The notes beneath the pieces are model-generated. The model searched no databases. It was not told the origin of the DNA and saw only the letters and a program-made list of their open reading frames with translations. DNA of 64,000 bases from the NCBI GenBank assembly GCA_963693365.1, contig CAVNZM010000009.1, forward strand, positions 6,882,001 through 6,946,000, read 5' to 3'. The stretch's first letter is position 1, and each line of letters opens with the position of its first letter. This stretch comes from Amoebidium appalachense (lineage: Eukaryota; Ichthyosporea). Of this stretch, positions 1 to 13,347 are shown one piece after another. Position numbers and translations under genes: made by a program.

Positions 1-191
1 TTTGTCCATAGTAAGTCACACTGGGTCTCGTTTAGAGCCTCAGGCAGTCTGTGTCATATATATGCATCGATGCACGGGGGACTTTTGCGCTCACGGCCAC
101 TTCGTGTTTCACGCGGCCGTAAGCAGTGTTCGAATTTACCAAAAAAAAACGTTTGGATTTACCAAACTTTTTGAACGATTTGCCAAAGTTC

Positions 192-250
192 GTCATCAAC
201 GGATCAATAAACCCGAGTCAAAAGGAAAAAAAAAAAAAAAAAAAAAAAAA
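192..250 (+). repeat. 3' end of a dispersed A-tailed repeat
   Basis: A block reading CATCAACGGATCAATAAA then CCGAGTCAAAAG runs into a long A tract. Almost the same block, also followed by A-rich sequence, occurs at 43991-44027. An AATAAA motif (206-211) just before an A-run, found twice 44 kb apart, suggests the 3' end of a retroposed sequence or short non-LTR element. The 5' extent is not visible. Confidence 0.45.
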
Positions 251-473
251 GTTCGTCCAAGGGAATGGAACAGCCCAGCCCCCCCCGGGCCCCCCCCGCC
301 CCCCCCTTCGGACCGGGCCCGCCCTCCTCGGCCGGCCCCTCATGATCACCCACTTCCGGATCCTGGCAACCGGCCACTAACACAGAGCACAGACATCTGC
401 GCACTCTTCGCCAAAAACAACACACAGCGACTTCCGGGGAACCGCGGGAGGGGAGGGAGAGAGGAGGGAGGGA

Positions 474-498
474 GAGGGGGGGGGGGGGGGGGGGGGGG

Positions 499-547
<49 letters not shown>

Positions 548-550
548 GGG
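474..550. repeat. Poly(G) tract
   Basis: Nearly uninterrupted G run of about 70 bases broken by single A residues. It can form G-quadruplexes, and its true length is unlikely to be reliably assembled. Confidence 0.9.
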
Positions 551-882
551 GGAGGACGATCAAGGGTTTTACCTTTTTTTTTTTTTTTTTTTTTTTTCCT
601 TCTTTGGCGATTACCAAAGAACCCAGTTGGCCCCCCCAATAATTCGATTCGAAACTGAAACTCGAACCCTGGCCGTAAGTTCGATAAAATTAGTTATTCA
701 AGATATTTTGTTTCCCGCGGTTGCGATTGGTGGCCCAGCCGCCCAGGGCAATCGCTGGCAGATTCCTGGGTTAAAAGGGCTTACACAAATATTCGCAGGC
801 AGGCTTGCATAAAATTGAAGATCGGGGGGGCCGGCCCCCGGAGGCCGAGGGGGGGCCCCGGGGAGGGAGGAGGAGGGGGCCT

Positions 883-929
<47 letters not shown>

Positions 930-1608
930 CTGCCACGTGCGACTGTGGCCGCCAGCCCGGCCGCCGTATGACCAAGTCTACGTATGACGTAGGTATCTGC
1001 GGTACCGTATGTGCCACCCATTCATGTATGCGTGTCATTGGGTGATACTGATCCGTCTCTCACCTGTCGCATAGCGTCATCGCAAGATAAAAATAGGCCT
1101 AAAACGATAAAAATAAATAGGGCTGGAATGTCGTTTTGTAATTGGTTGGTGGGGCGTGGATTATTAGTCGCCATCAGATTCCTGGGGAATAGCTGGCTAA
1201 ACCTTGCCCAAAAATTCCTTCCTGGCTGCACTGGCTTGCACAAATATGCAAGATCTGGATCGGTGCGTGACTCGCCCACGGCCCACCGTGGGCCGTGGGC
1301 TTACGTAAGCATTTGCATCAAACAGCTACGGCCAGGAAACTTTTGGCGTAGAATAGATGGACTCGAATAAAAAGAAAGTGCGAGCTTGCCAGTGCTACAG
1401 GGTACCGTAGTCACATTATTTGGGTACAACCGAAACCCAGACTTTCCAACGATCTGAAAATGGAATGCATGGACTAAACTCGTTCACCAATCAGGAGCGC
1501 TGGAATGCATACAACACAAAAAGGACTGCGGCGACTTATGACATACAAATGTCACAAAAAACATCAGAGTTATCAGCGTATAACAAATGGACGACAAGCT
1601 TTGCCGAA

Positions 1609-1614
1609 TATAAA
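1609..1614 (+). promoter_or_regulatory. Probable TATA box of the mosaic gene
   Basis: TATAAA in the context AATATAAATGG lies about 70 bases before the ATG at 1682. The NOTUM-like gene in this window has the same AATATAAA core upstream of its start (34668-34673). Position and shared motif support a TATA promoter; the start site itself is not visible. Confidence 0.45.
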
Positions 1615-1681
1615 TGGCGTGCATCACACCTCACGCTCTCACTGAATTTGAGTACTGATCCGCTCAGGTCTCTGTTTCGCT

Positions 1682-2448
1682 ATGGGGTCACTTACACTCT
1701 TACTCCCCGTGCTTCTGCTGGTCGCCCAGCAGGTAGCTGCACAAAGTAAGTTGACATGGACTGTGTTTGAAGCATGATCGGTGTCCATATGGGCGGTACG
1801 TTGGCACACACTGTGTTTCAAGGACACTCATTTGCATGGGTATTAATTGTGCACACATGAACACGATGTATTTTGTTCGGATTGCTCTGAGCTCTCTGAG
1901 CTTATGTAAGAATTGTACGTGTTTGATCCAAGCACGGTGTACACGTGGATGGGTGTACAATGGGGCCTTAGCAGACGCAATGGTACTGAGGAGCATAGAC
2001 ACGCAGTTGTAAAGGCTTCCGGTCGACCTAGTAACTCCTGCACATACAGAGGCTTGAAGTTGGGAACCATGACTTATGGGTGGACACGTTCTTATCACTC
2101 TTTGGACTCGAAGATATTTTACAGTGGGGCTCCGCGTTCGGACCGGTTTGGGCATGATCAACGTAAATAAAGACGGGATATGGAACTAAGTTGCCAGTGC
2201 CACAGGTTCATTAATCTGCTAATGCTTGAAGCCTACCACTACCTCTAGCAAACTTGAGGCATACACATTACGTAGTACTGGTACGTGCCATGTGCCTGAC
2301 CAACATATGCGGCAGCTCCTGTACGTAACACCCACTCACAAACTTCACGAGGCCTCGTCGAGTCCCTAAACTGTTACAGTTTTTTCACACAACCACGAAC
2401 ACACCCCTTCTAACCCACAAATACAACCACAATCACCTACGCACGCAT

Positions 2449-2531
<83 letters not shown>

Positions 2532-4111
2532 ATCACACCATCAACTTGCAGCTGTTTCGTTCCCCGTGAACAACTCTCTATGCAACAGCACCCAGCCTCC
2601 GGGTAACCTTATATGGTCAGGGACCATCATATCGAGCACAGCCACCAATTGCCGCAATCGTTGCCGTGCCGCAGACGGGTGCAGATACTGGACCGTCAAG
2701 AGTGGGAGCAATATCTGTATGATCTTTTATAACTGTGAAAGGCTTACGGCTGGTACGGGCTACAGAACAACTGAAATTCGTAATATCCCCCCCCCCCCCC
2801 CCCCTCTGCCTTCTCCCGGTCCCTTTCAAACCTCGTACAGAACACAGCCTGCTTGTTTAACTTATCATTTGAAGAGCAACGGATGATGTTATTAGGACAT
2901 GCATTTGGCCGTTCAAACCCTGAAGGTGAGAATTGGGGCTGTTAGCCGATGCTGGCTAGCAGAAAACCCTGTCCAAGTCTAGTTGTTGGCCTTCACCTTG
3001 GCCATAAGTAGAAGAGAAATGTTTATTTGATTCACTGGAAATGTTTTTTTATTTTTTTATTTTTTTATTTTTTATTTTTTATTTTAAAAAAACAAAATTG
3101 TGTCTTAATTTTACTTACTGTATTTGGGTTTGACAGGTGCACAGTTAGGGCCGTTGTGGCGAATAAGAAAAACTTAACGAAAAAACTGCTTCGGCCTGGG
3201 GGTTGGGGTTGCGTACTATTACTTACTGACAACTCTTTCTTCCCCACCACACAGCTTTGGATGTGACCTATGCACCAGGTAATTAATATTACGTGCCCCA
3301 TGTTCTAAATCCTCCATTCCTTTTTTTTTTTTTGGGGGGGGGGGGTTATTTGTTTCGTGCGGAATAGGCTGTACACACTTGGTGTTCGCGGGAGTTAGAA
3401 ATTTCGAGATTTCTGAAAAGCTAGTTACTCAAATTTTTTTTAAAGAACAAACTCCTTTAACGATTGCGTTGTTCTGCATTACCAGCCTTGCAGTTCCTGG
3501 CCACCCTTGCTATGTTGACATGATTGCACTCAGAACTATCAGCAACTTCTTAACAATCGTTATTTTGTGTTATAGGTTGCAGTGCAGGCTTCAATTTTGC
3601 TCGAATCTCCGTGTGCTTAGAGTTGCCTATCCCCTGCCTGTGGTGTTGGGTTAAACAGAAAATTGCTTCCCCAAACTCCCTTTTAGACCGATGGTGTCCC
3701 CATCCAAAACATGTTCCCGTAATTCCTGGACCATCTACTGCACCCAATCGTGTAGAATTAAAAAGCACAAGTTTGTATCGAAATTCGGCCTGGCCCCTTA
3801 AACAGGGCAGCTTTCAAAACAATGAGGCTAACACACTAGACACACCAAAGTGCCACACACGGTTTAAGCATATGCGCTAACCTCACGTCAACGCACAGTT
3901 TTCTGGCCTGCACCAGACAACTATGTCTGTCTTGACAACTACATGGTCAACCTCGTTTCAGCCAGCACGCTGGCGGCCTGCCAAACCGCATGCAATAAAA
4001 GTGCCGACTGCAACTTCTACACTTATTTCCCGGATGATAGTGATTGTGGCCTGTATAAGACGTGCCCACAACTTAAACGCACTGACCAGAATGCAACAAC
4101 CTACGCTAAAA
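1682..4111 (+). CDS. Mosaic gene exons 1-4: signal peptide and two PAN/Apple-like modules
   Basis: Exon 1 (1682-1745) opens with [13 protein letters not shown] and ends after VAAQ, a standard cleavable signal peptide; this fixes the start ATG. Exon 2 (2552-2779) has cysteines spaced as in PAN/Apple domains ([21 protein letters not shown]). Exon 3 (3255-3278) is a 24-base microexon. Exon 4 (3917-4111) is a second PAN-like unit ([18 protein letters not shown], then DCGLYKTC). All junctions are phase 1, so the exons can be duplicated or skipped without shifting the frame. PAN domains bind proteins or carbohydrates in other families; the ligand here is unknown. Confidence 0.8.
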
Positions 4112-4794
4112 GTAAGTAGCAGCAGCAGAACCTCCCCCCCCTCCACCCCCCCGCCCGGGGAAGGGCCCTTCGAAGCTTCTCCCGTCCTTAACAAAATTCA
4201 CACCCCATATCACATTCCATATTCCAGTGTCACCACCCACGGTTTGTCTTTTCCTACTCTAAACCTTCAACATGACTAACCAGTGCTCCCCCGGTTTCTC
4301 GGGTTTGTCAGCCGACATTCATTCAACGGTCGATGGAGTATCGAGGCCGCATACTATTGCATTTACGAATTCCATAATCCCATACAAGTAAGGGCACGTG
4401 TTGATACCACTTGAACAAACAGTCCTCTTACATGACCACATGTATGCCATAAGGCTTAGTAATAGTAGGTCAGTACATGGTTTTCATGCCTCTTACCATC
4501 AAATGGTTTAATCCAGGGGCCAGTCCGCCCAACACGCCATCTGGGTGTACATTGCCGCCAACTATTTCGAGTGCCTACAGCCAAAGAGGCGTTCAATTCA
4601 CTTACTATCCATTCGGAGGTCCAAAGGTGCCCCCCTCCCTCTCTCTCTCTCTCCCTGTCTCTCTCTCTCTTTCTCCCCCCCCCCCCCCCCCCCCCCCCGC
4701 TTCCCCCCCTCCCCCCATTCCCACCACCGCAACAACCACACGTGGCGCGCAGGCATACACACACCCGCACACACGTCACACATACACACACACA

Positions 4795-4829
<35 letters not shown>

Positions 4830-6377
4830 GCACATTTCTACTGATATATACTTAGAATTACTGTACCACCAAGCCATGAATTTCAACATAGTACTGAAAA
4901 ACAAGGAGCTGATGACAACAACCTTCTGCGATAACATAGGCATCTCATCAGCCTAATATTTTCTACTTTTGCTCTTGGTGCCTCTCTGTGAGACTGCTGA
5001 CATTCATGATTTCATAAAAAAAATTTAACGTTACAGGTCAGATCTACTAACATCTAGAAAAACTGTTGTTAGAAGGATTCGATCATGAGAACAGCACTCG
5101 ACCAATTCAATGTTTTCTGCTTTCATGATCTTGGTAACTGTTCCCCCAGCACAATGTCGTCTAACTTCTTGTTCATCCTTCCAGGGACAGTTCCCGGCCG
5201 GCTCCCAAGTTTCTTACTACTGGCCCCAGGTCCCAACCACCACCCTCGCCCTGAAGCGCATTGAGCCCATATTTCACTATACGCCAACAGCCCAAGTTTG
5301 CAACTCCGGGACAATGCCATTCTGCAACACGTATTACATGTTTGGCATCACTCCGCAAACGGTTCTGGATTCAAGTCTGGGCCCTGTTTTTGACGCTTAT
5401 GCAGTGAACAGCAACTACGACGCGTTTGGGCGGACTCTAACGGGCCAACCAAAAGGCCAGGTCACAAACATGGAGATGTCGGCACGAGTGATGATTCCTT
5501 GCTCGGGCATCTACTCGTTCGGACTGCTCGGGTACGACGACTCCGTTCTGCTGTACGTCACGGTGGGCAACCTCGCAATAACGTATATTTCCAAAACAAG
5601 CTTTTCCAGCGCTCTCGACCTAACTACTGGAGGAAACATGTCACTTATACAAGGCTACTTGCTTCCCATCAAGTTGATGGTTTCGAACGAAGGTGAGCTA
5701 ATTATATATTAACAGTCCATACGACTGGGTTCCTTTCTTTCATATCAAAATTTATTCTGATGATGTTAGATCAAATGTGTGGTACCCATGCAACCTTTTT
5801 GTTGAGGGAAGAAATGATTCCTCAGATCTACAGGTGCAACAATGACAACCTCTCTGCCAAAAATGGAACTAATCTAACACCTTTTGCTCCCCATTCAGGG
5901 GGACTTGGGCATGGCCGTCTTGTGTGGAGGCCTCCTGGCTACCTCGAGTACACAAAAATCCCCACGGAATTCCTCATCCCGGGGGTTGGTCCCAACATCA
6001 ACATTTTCCCATCCGCCATCAACACTGCACCAAGTGCCCCCAAACAGCAGGTCTGCTTCAACCTGACTGACCCCCCGGGTGCCGACGTGACCCTATCCCT
6101 CTCAAATATTTTCGGTTATCTCATTGCCTTCGACACATGCACTCTCACGTTCACTCCATCTGATTGGTCGACACCAAAATGTATCACCGCTGTCCGTCGA
6201 CCTGGCAACGACACTTACTCCTTCATAATCCAGTTTCCTGTGGAGAGCAGCAGTGAAGACTCGGCCTACGATGGGCTAAAAACGGCCATCCAGGGTTACA
6301 CAGAATCGGGCACATATACTACATCCTACTGGCCCTCCTTTAGCTCGTGCACCGCTTGGGTCTCATTCCCCCCCCCC

Positions 6378-6408
<31 letters not shown>

Positions 6409-9400
6409 ACACGTCCCCCCTTCCCCCTGCCCCTGCCGGCTTCCTTCAAACACACACACACACACACCGCTACCTAGCTGCGCTGTAGCGGAGAATTATA
6501 CTAAAAGCAGCCTGGCACGGCATAGCACTGAAGGGCTATTTGAATTATGCTTGGGTGTAATATGGTATTCCCTTATCCTTTTTGTGTTGTGGGCTTGGCC
6601 AGTTGAGAAATTTAGAGAAACGAGGATGGGGAAGTCTCGTTTGAAATGCGCCGTGGATTGTGCGAGGGAGTCCTTTTCGTGTCACAAGCTGTTGAGTAGT
6701 TTTTAAGCAGGTGAAGCACATCTCCCTATGTGTACTTGATGGTGTGAATGCACATATAAACCACATTGAAGGCATTCGTGCACAGGTCTCTGAATTGCGA
6801 AATGTGGATGTATGTGTGTGTGTGGTTTGTGTGTGTGTGTGTGTGTTGTGTGTTGTGTGTTTTTGTTTTGTGGGGGACTCCGAGGTTGGTTCCTTGAGTA
6901 AACCTACCATGAGACGCGGGAGCTCGCAAGTGCTAATTCACTTCTTTCTCTTCAGGGGACGTATCAAGTAGCTACATTTGATGGGCAAGCGTATGGTAAG
7001 TACTAGTAAGAGTGACTCTGTTCTCTTGATATATTTTTGATGCCGAGATTGGGTTATAAAGTAGGCACAGATCCTGAATTCTGATGCCACCTTGTTATTA
7101 TCTCAAGCCTTAGGAAATAACATAACTTCTAGCCTAAAAAGATCGGTCTGAGCTGCTTTCGGCTCAAATTTGAAACTGTACAGTTCCAGGACGTGCTGAG
7201 TAGCCACTTTTAGCTTTTCATCACTCCACTCCCCCTTTTTCCCGCACCGAAAATCTTGCAATTCAATCATTTCTTCCCGAGTAACGTGGCTATCAAATAC
7301 TCGCGCTTACACGTGTGTCAGGTCACTAACTATTTCACCCACAGACTACCAGGAATACGGCATGTACACAATTGTTCGTGACTGTGCCGGCAATCTTGTT
7401 GTGCAAGCCAATCTTGCACACTGCTACACCGTGCCCGGCAGAGGTGAAGTAGCATGCAACCAGTACGTCTACGTGAAAATCGGGTCAGTAGTGTATGTAG
7501 CTGCCAGCGATTACCGAAACGGGGCCGCCAGAGTGGTTCTCACACGTGCCAGCAACCAGACAAACCCCAGCGTTGCTGTATATGAGGTACCCCCCCCCCC
7601 CCTCCCCCCCTGTCCCCCTGCCCCCTACCCCTCCCTCTCCCCCCCTTACCCCTCCCCCCCCCCCCCCCCCCCCCCCCCCCCCACCCCCACCCCACCCCAC
7701 CCCCCGGGGGTCAATCACATCATGTTACCATGACCACTGGTACGACCACTCCCACCAGCAACCTTTCCCATCACGCTGCCTTTTCTTTCTTTTTAAGTCT
7801 TCAACGTCAAGGAAATTAAAGGTGCAAGGCTTTCAACTTTCAAATGTTAAAGATGTCATGGTATTTCTTGTAGGTTTCCGGGTCGGGTCAGACTCGAACA
7901 GTTCTCTGCGATTTGATTGGCGTTGCGCGCACCTGCTTGACCCGGGCCCCATAAATTTGGCCTACAAGAAACCCCCTTTAATGTTTTCTCTTTCTCCAGT
8001 CTTCAACATCGCCCAACAGCGTAGACATAATTTTCGCGGAGGGAGTCATCAGAATTAAGAGCGTGCGGTGGGAACCAGCCAATGTGGCCTATCTGAACGT
8101 GAGAGTCATGCTGTCCGCTACATACGGTGGGAAGGTGACTGGGATGTGTGGAAACTACAACAAGAACATCATAGATGACCAAACCAAGTCGATGCCACTG
8201 GTATATACCTCTCCTCCTCCTTGCCCCCCCCCCCCCCCCCCCCCCCCCCTCCCACCCCACCCCCTTCCCCCGGTCCTGCCGCGCCCCACCCCCTCCTCCC
8301 TCGGTGAGCCTTTCCTAGCTTTCTCTGAACTGCGAGCACCTGATTGGCTTCATTGAAACTGAACTGGTCCCAAAGCCGCCGAGCTTTTTTCATAAGCTTT
8401 TTTGGGTTTGACTTTCACGCTGCATATGGAGTCTTCTGAATGCTGTTTTTGGCAGTGTGGACATAATTTCGTCTAAAACCATTCGAACACAAATGCAAAC
8501 TTTGACTCAGCTGTTCTCGAAGAAATCTTGCATGTGATCACTATATCAAATTTTAACCGTCTGTGAACCATTGTCCAATTCACTGCAGGTACCATCCGGT
8601 CAGGAGCTCTGGCGGGGTTCAGCAGCTGCCATCACTCCACTTGCAGCCAGCTGTCCCGTAACACCCCTGAACAATGATACATTGTCACGCCCAGGAGGGA
8701 TAATTCCTGACATGTATTGCAGCAACACTGCCCCGTTTTCTTGGGACCAGCCTCGGACCCGCATCACACCCCCGTTGGTTCAGCCAAGCGCTCCTGCAAC
8801 CCCATCTTCCTACCGTCAAATGATAAATAACACGTCCGTTGAGGGCAACCCTCGGTACACCACAGCACTGACTCAGTGCCGAAACCTGACCACTGCCAAT
8901 GGATCCACTTGTGTTTCGCCTGTGTTACCATTACCAGACATGTCGACTCCGATGACCATTCAGTGTACCTTCGATGTTGTGACCTTTGATCCCTCGAATA
9001 TGCTTTTGACACCCAGCATTGTTGAGAAGAACGAGCTTATGGACTCCTGCCAGCTGCAAAGGGCAGCTGCAAATTGCAGGCCGGGACAGGTGTGGGATGG
9101 TATGTCATGCATAACAATAACCTATGGGTGTATAACCACCGGTTGTGCGAATAATGGCACATGTCAGGCGACCGGCCAGTGCACATGCAAATCACCGTAC
9201 ACGGGCACATACTGCCAGATAGTGTCGCAGTTGACTGGTAACAGCCCCCTCCCCTCCCCCCCCCCACTTCTTCCCCCCCCCCCTCCCCCCCCCCCCCCCC
9301 CCAACTGTCCACCCTCTGGCAGCCGATCAATCCCCTCTATTCCTTAATCACCCTTTTCACCAAAGTTTACAGCCCTCCTTTTCACTCTTTTTAGCAACAA

Positions 9401-9838
9401 TCTGCCAGTTCGGCTATCAGTGATCGTAGGATTAGTGGCACCATTGTTTATCGAATAACTTTTTTTTAGCAACAATCTGCCAGTTCGGCTATAAGTGATC
9501 GTAAGCTTAGTGGCGCCATTGCATTTCGAATATTGCTTGTGAAGTTCAGCCACAGTAACCAGGCTGGGTTGAAATGGAATGCAACATGAGCAGCACACAG
9601 GGGCTGATGTAGTGTGAGGAGGATGAAGCCCCACTTGACTAGGTACTGCGTGTTTACAGAGTTTCCATGGCATGGAAACCAGTCAATATTAAATTTTTAC
9701 GTCACCATGATTTATAATTCAATTAAAACACACTATGCTAAACAAATGTCTGAAACAACTCCACCTTCTCCACCCACCTACTGCCCTTATTCCGCACGCA
9801 CACGCCTACATGTCCACACACACACCAACATGTACACA

Positions 9839-9917
<79 letters not shown>

Positions 9918-12900
9918 GGACCCTGCATTCAACACCCCACTCACCTGATGTACACAGATGCAGGGAGTCTTTGTCAGACGTCTGGCCCATGCCTTGAACA
10001 GGCAATCTGCAATACTCTATCTTCAGGGGCCAAGTGTTCTTGCAAAGCTGGGTTTACTGGAAACGGCATATCGTCATGCACAGGTATGTATAAATTATAT
10101 TCCTAGCCCGTCATTTCAAACCAGGGAAAGAAAACGTCGTGTACACCAAACGTCAACACACTCACGGGTTAGCTTTGGCAGGAATCAAAGACACTCACAG
10201 TATTAATTTCAGAATCTCACAAGTAGTACAGCACGCATCTACTAACAGTTGAATAATTTATGTTTACTCAGATATCAACGAGTGCGCGAGCGGAACACAC
10301 GCGTGCAGCGCAAGGGCCAAGTGCACTAACACCTATGGCAGCTACACGTGTGCCTGCAACAGTGGATTCACCCTCGTCGGCCAGGCTGCATGTACCGGTA
10401 AAGTTTCCAACCCTCCCCCCCCCCCCCCCCCCTCCTCCTTCCCCGGTTTACCACCAGCACCACCCCACATCATACGCACTTGCACTGCCAGGCACGACCA
10501 TATTAAGGCTGCATAGAGGACAGAAAATATCCCCCCCCCCCCCTTCCCCCCCCCCAAAAAAATAAAAAAACCCTCATGCTCAAGAACTTATCTACGAAAT
10601 CTTGTTAAGAAATAAAAATGAGTGAACAAAGAAAGGAACACCAAAGAAGAAAAGCCGGCGATCCCAAGGTTACCCAACCCATGTTTGTCGTGTGAGTAAA
10701 AGGTGCACACATTCCATTTGATGGGTGACGATTCTTAAACGCCGGGGGCAGGGGTGGGGTGAGGAGGCAGGGGGGGGGGGGGAGGGGGGCCGGGGGATTG
10801 GCTAGGGTGTTATGGCCTCCCGTGGTTTTAGATGTGTCATTGTACGATAGAGCCCCCGAGGTAAATAGCTCTGTAGCGCGATGCCATGCATCACCATTTT
10901 CTGTGCCAGTGACAATTATTATCTAGACCTGACACGCATGTTGGATTATCCTCTAATGCAGACACGGACGAGTGTGGAGGAAGCTCGTGTCCACTTGGTT
11001 CTTACTGTAAGAACAGCGACGGCAGCTTTCTATGTTCTGTCCTGCCAGGGTACCAGCAAATGTCCAGCAATTCTTTTCAAGGTAAGACCTGGACCTAGCT
11101 TAACTAAACTTCAGTAAGTACACTACAGTAGGTACATACCGTTTCTTTGCATTATATTCGGTCCCTTCTTTTTCATACCACAAAGAATCAAAAAATACTA
11201 TTAGTATTAGATGCGACGACGCACAAAGAGAGGCTGTTGCAGAATTGCACATGGCACACTTTGTACTATTCGCTGTATCAGATAATCCTAGTAGCACCCG
11301 TTCTGGGAGTTATTCATGAAATCAAGGTGGCAGCCTCAGTTCGAACGTTCAAAGACTAACGTCTTATTCTTTTCACAGATATTGACGAGTGCACACTGGG
11401 CACTGATACTTGCACCGCCAACGCAACGTGTACCAACACTCCTGGGAGTTACACATGCACCTGCGCGAAGGGTTACCTGGGTGACGGAATTACGTGCATT
11501 GGTATTTTCCTTTCCCCCCCCCCCCCCCCCCCCCCCCTCCCACCACCTCCTCCTCCCCCTCCTCCCACCACCACCTCCCCCCCCCCCCCCCCTCCCCCTC
11601 CCCTCCCCTTTCCCCCTCCCCCCCCATCCTCCTTTCTTCTTCCCCATTCCCCCCTCCCCCCCCTCCCCCCCCCCCCCCCCCCCTCCTCAACCACAGGTCC
11701 CCAAATTCCCCCGTGGAAACCTTTAAGTGAAACAACAGTTAGCCAAAAACGGGAGAAGAGGTGGGCGGGCGTGAAGGGGGGGGAGGGGGGGGGGGGGGGA
11801 TGATACAAATTAAATGTTACCATCCTGTGGACTTGTTTTTTTTTTTTTTCAGAGTATAATCAACCATCTAGCACGATAGATGTCTACCCAATCCATCCCC
11901 ATGTTGCCTGATACAGTACCCAATGCACGCACCTGATTCCGGCCTTCTATTTTTTACCCCACAGCATGGCCAACCCTGGAGTCAGTTGGGCCAAAGGATT
12001 CGGCCTGCACTGGCACCCCCATCGCCTTTACCCCACTTTCCAACTGCTCTGTAAGCTGCAACCAACTCGGTGCACAGTGTGTGTATGTTGCAATGAGTGA
12101 CAATGATTGTGCTATCTTCTCCGTATGTCAGTCACTTATAAAGACTTCTGGATATGACGTTTTCCACGACACTGCAGGTGGGTGAAAGAATCTGATTGGT
12201 ACTGATTCAGATCACTTTATCTCCAAATCAAAGGGCCTCATTCTTGCCACTCTGTTTTAAATCGCTGGAGATGTCAGGTTTTTAACCTCATCCCGCAACA
12301 CTGAAGTAAATTTATCAGATTCTCTTTGTTGCTGGATTTGATCCTCGCTCCGTGCCTTGCACTAAAGCAAACCAGTTTTGAGATTCCGTTAGAGAGTAAA
12401 TTCGGCTAACGGTTCTATGTGCTCCTCTCACTGCGCAGCTCCAATCGACAACACCACTGAGCGTCCTGTGTGCATTGATACACCAATCGTCTCATTGGCC
12501 GCTGATAGTTTGGTGGCATGTTCCAAGCTCTGCAGCGAGTTTGGGCAGTGCCAGTCTGTCATGTTCGATAGCTCGGTGAGCCCTGGTGTATGCTCCCTGT
12601 ATCCGACTCCGTGCAAGAAGTTTGGAACCTCGAAGGCGGGAGTATTTACCTTCCAGACAAGCAGTAAGTTTAATGTTGCGTAACAGCCACTCCTTCACTT
12701 GTGCATCGTTGCCAACACATTCTTTTTATTGTGTGGGCAATAAATCGAACGCCGCATACCACTATCTAGCATAGTAGTCCGAACAAAGACACCTGTTCAT
12801 GCCATCCGGTCATGTCACCTCGGTTTAGCCAAATAAAACGAGCACTATACACGGGTTTTCCAAACTAAAAGTGTAGATTTAAACATCTGGCATTATGTTA

Positions 12901-13305
12901 CTTAAATACAGTTAGCAATTTAAATCTCTTACTTATTTCTTATATTTTTTCGTAAGCACCTTCGTTTTTTTCACATTCAATTGACCACCTCGCACATCTC
13001 TTTACAGCACAAGATGTCCCTTGCAGTACTGCGGGCACATGCGCCGCCAACATGAAGTATATCACAACTGAAGACAGCACATGTGACTGCCGCTGCAACA
13101 ACGGATATCGATATGTTCCCAGCGCTGCAGACTACAAAACTGGTACATGCCAAGGTATGTTATGAATGTCACTAATCTATTTTGTTCTGGTATGCTCCAC
13201 AGGCATTCACTGAGCCAGGTGCACGGCTATACAGGGTAACACTGGTTAAAACGAGGCTGAGTGTGAGCGGGCTGTCGGCTGGAGGTGGAAAGGACGGGGG
13301 TGGAA

Positions 13306-13347
<42 letters not shown>

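Larger units (their letters stand above)
1..1681. other. 5' flank of the mosaic gene; simple sequence, no gene recognised
   Basis: No coding region could be supported here. The stretch holds an A-run near 225-250, long G tracts (about 474-550 and 885-929), a T-run near 575-597 and otherwise unique AT/GC-balanced DNA. The open frames across it are proline/glycine translations of the homopolymers. The last 75 bases hold the likely core promoter of the gene starting at 1682. Confidence 0.6.

Noticed and set aside
1-1040. Proline- and glycine-rich ORFs
   Set aside because: Created by poly(C)/poly(G) runs; the flanking residues show no conserved pattern.
4312-4387. Possible extra exon between PAN exon 4 and PA14 exon 5
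   Set aside because: It has AG and GTAAGG borders, but including it changes the phase and forces exon 5 and the clearly real exon 6 out of frame.
11853-11935. Exon after the TTTTTTTTTCAG acceptor in intron 15
   Set aside because: The required phase 1 frame meets a stop and no cysteine pattern is present; exons 15 and 16 join directly in phase.
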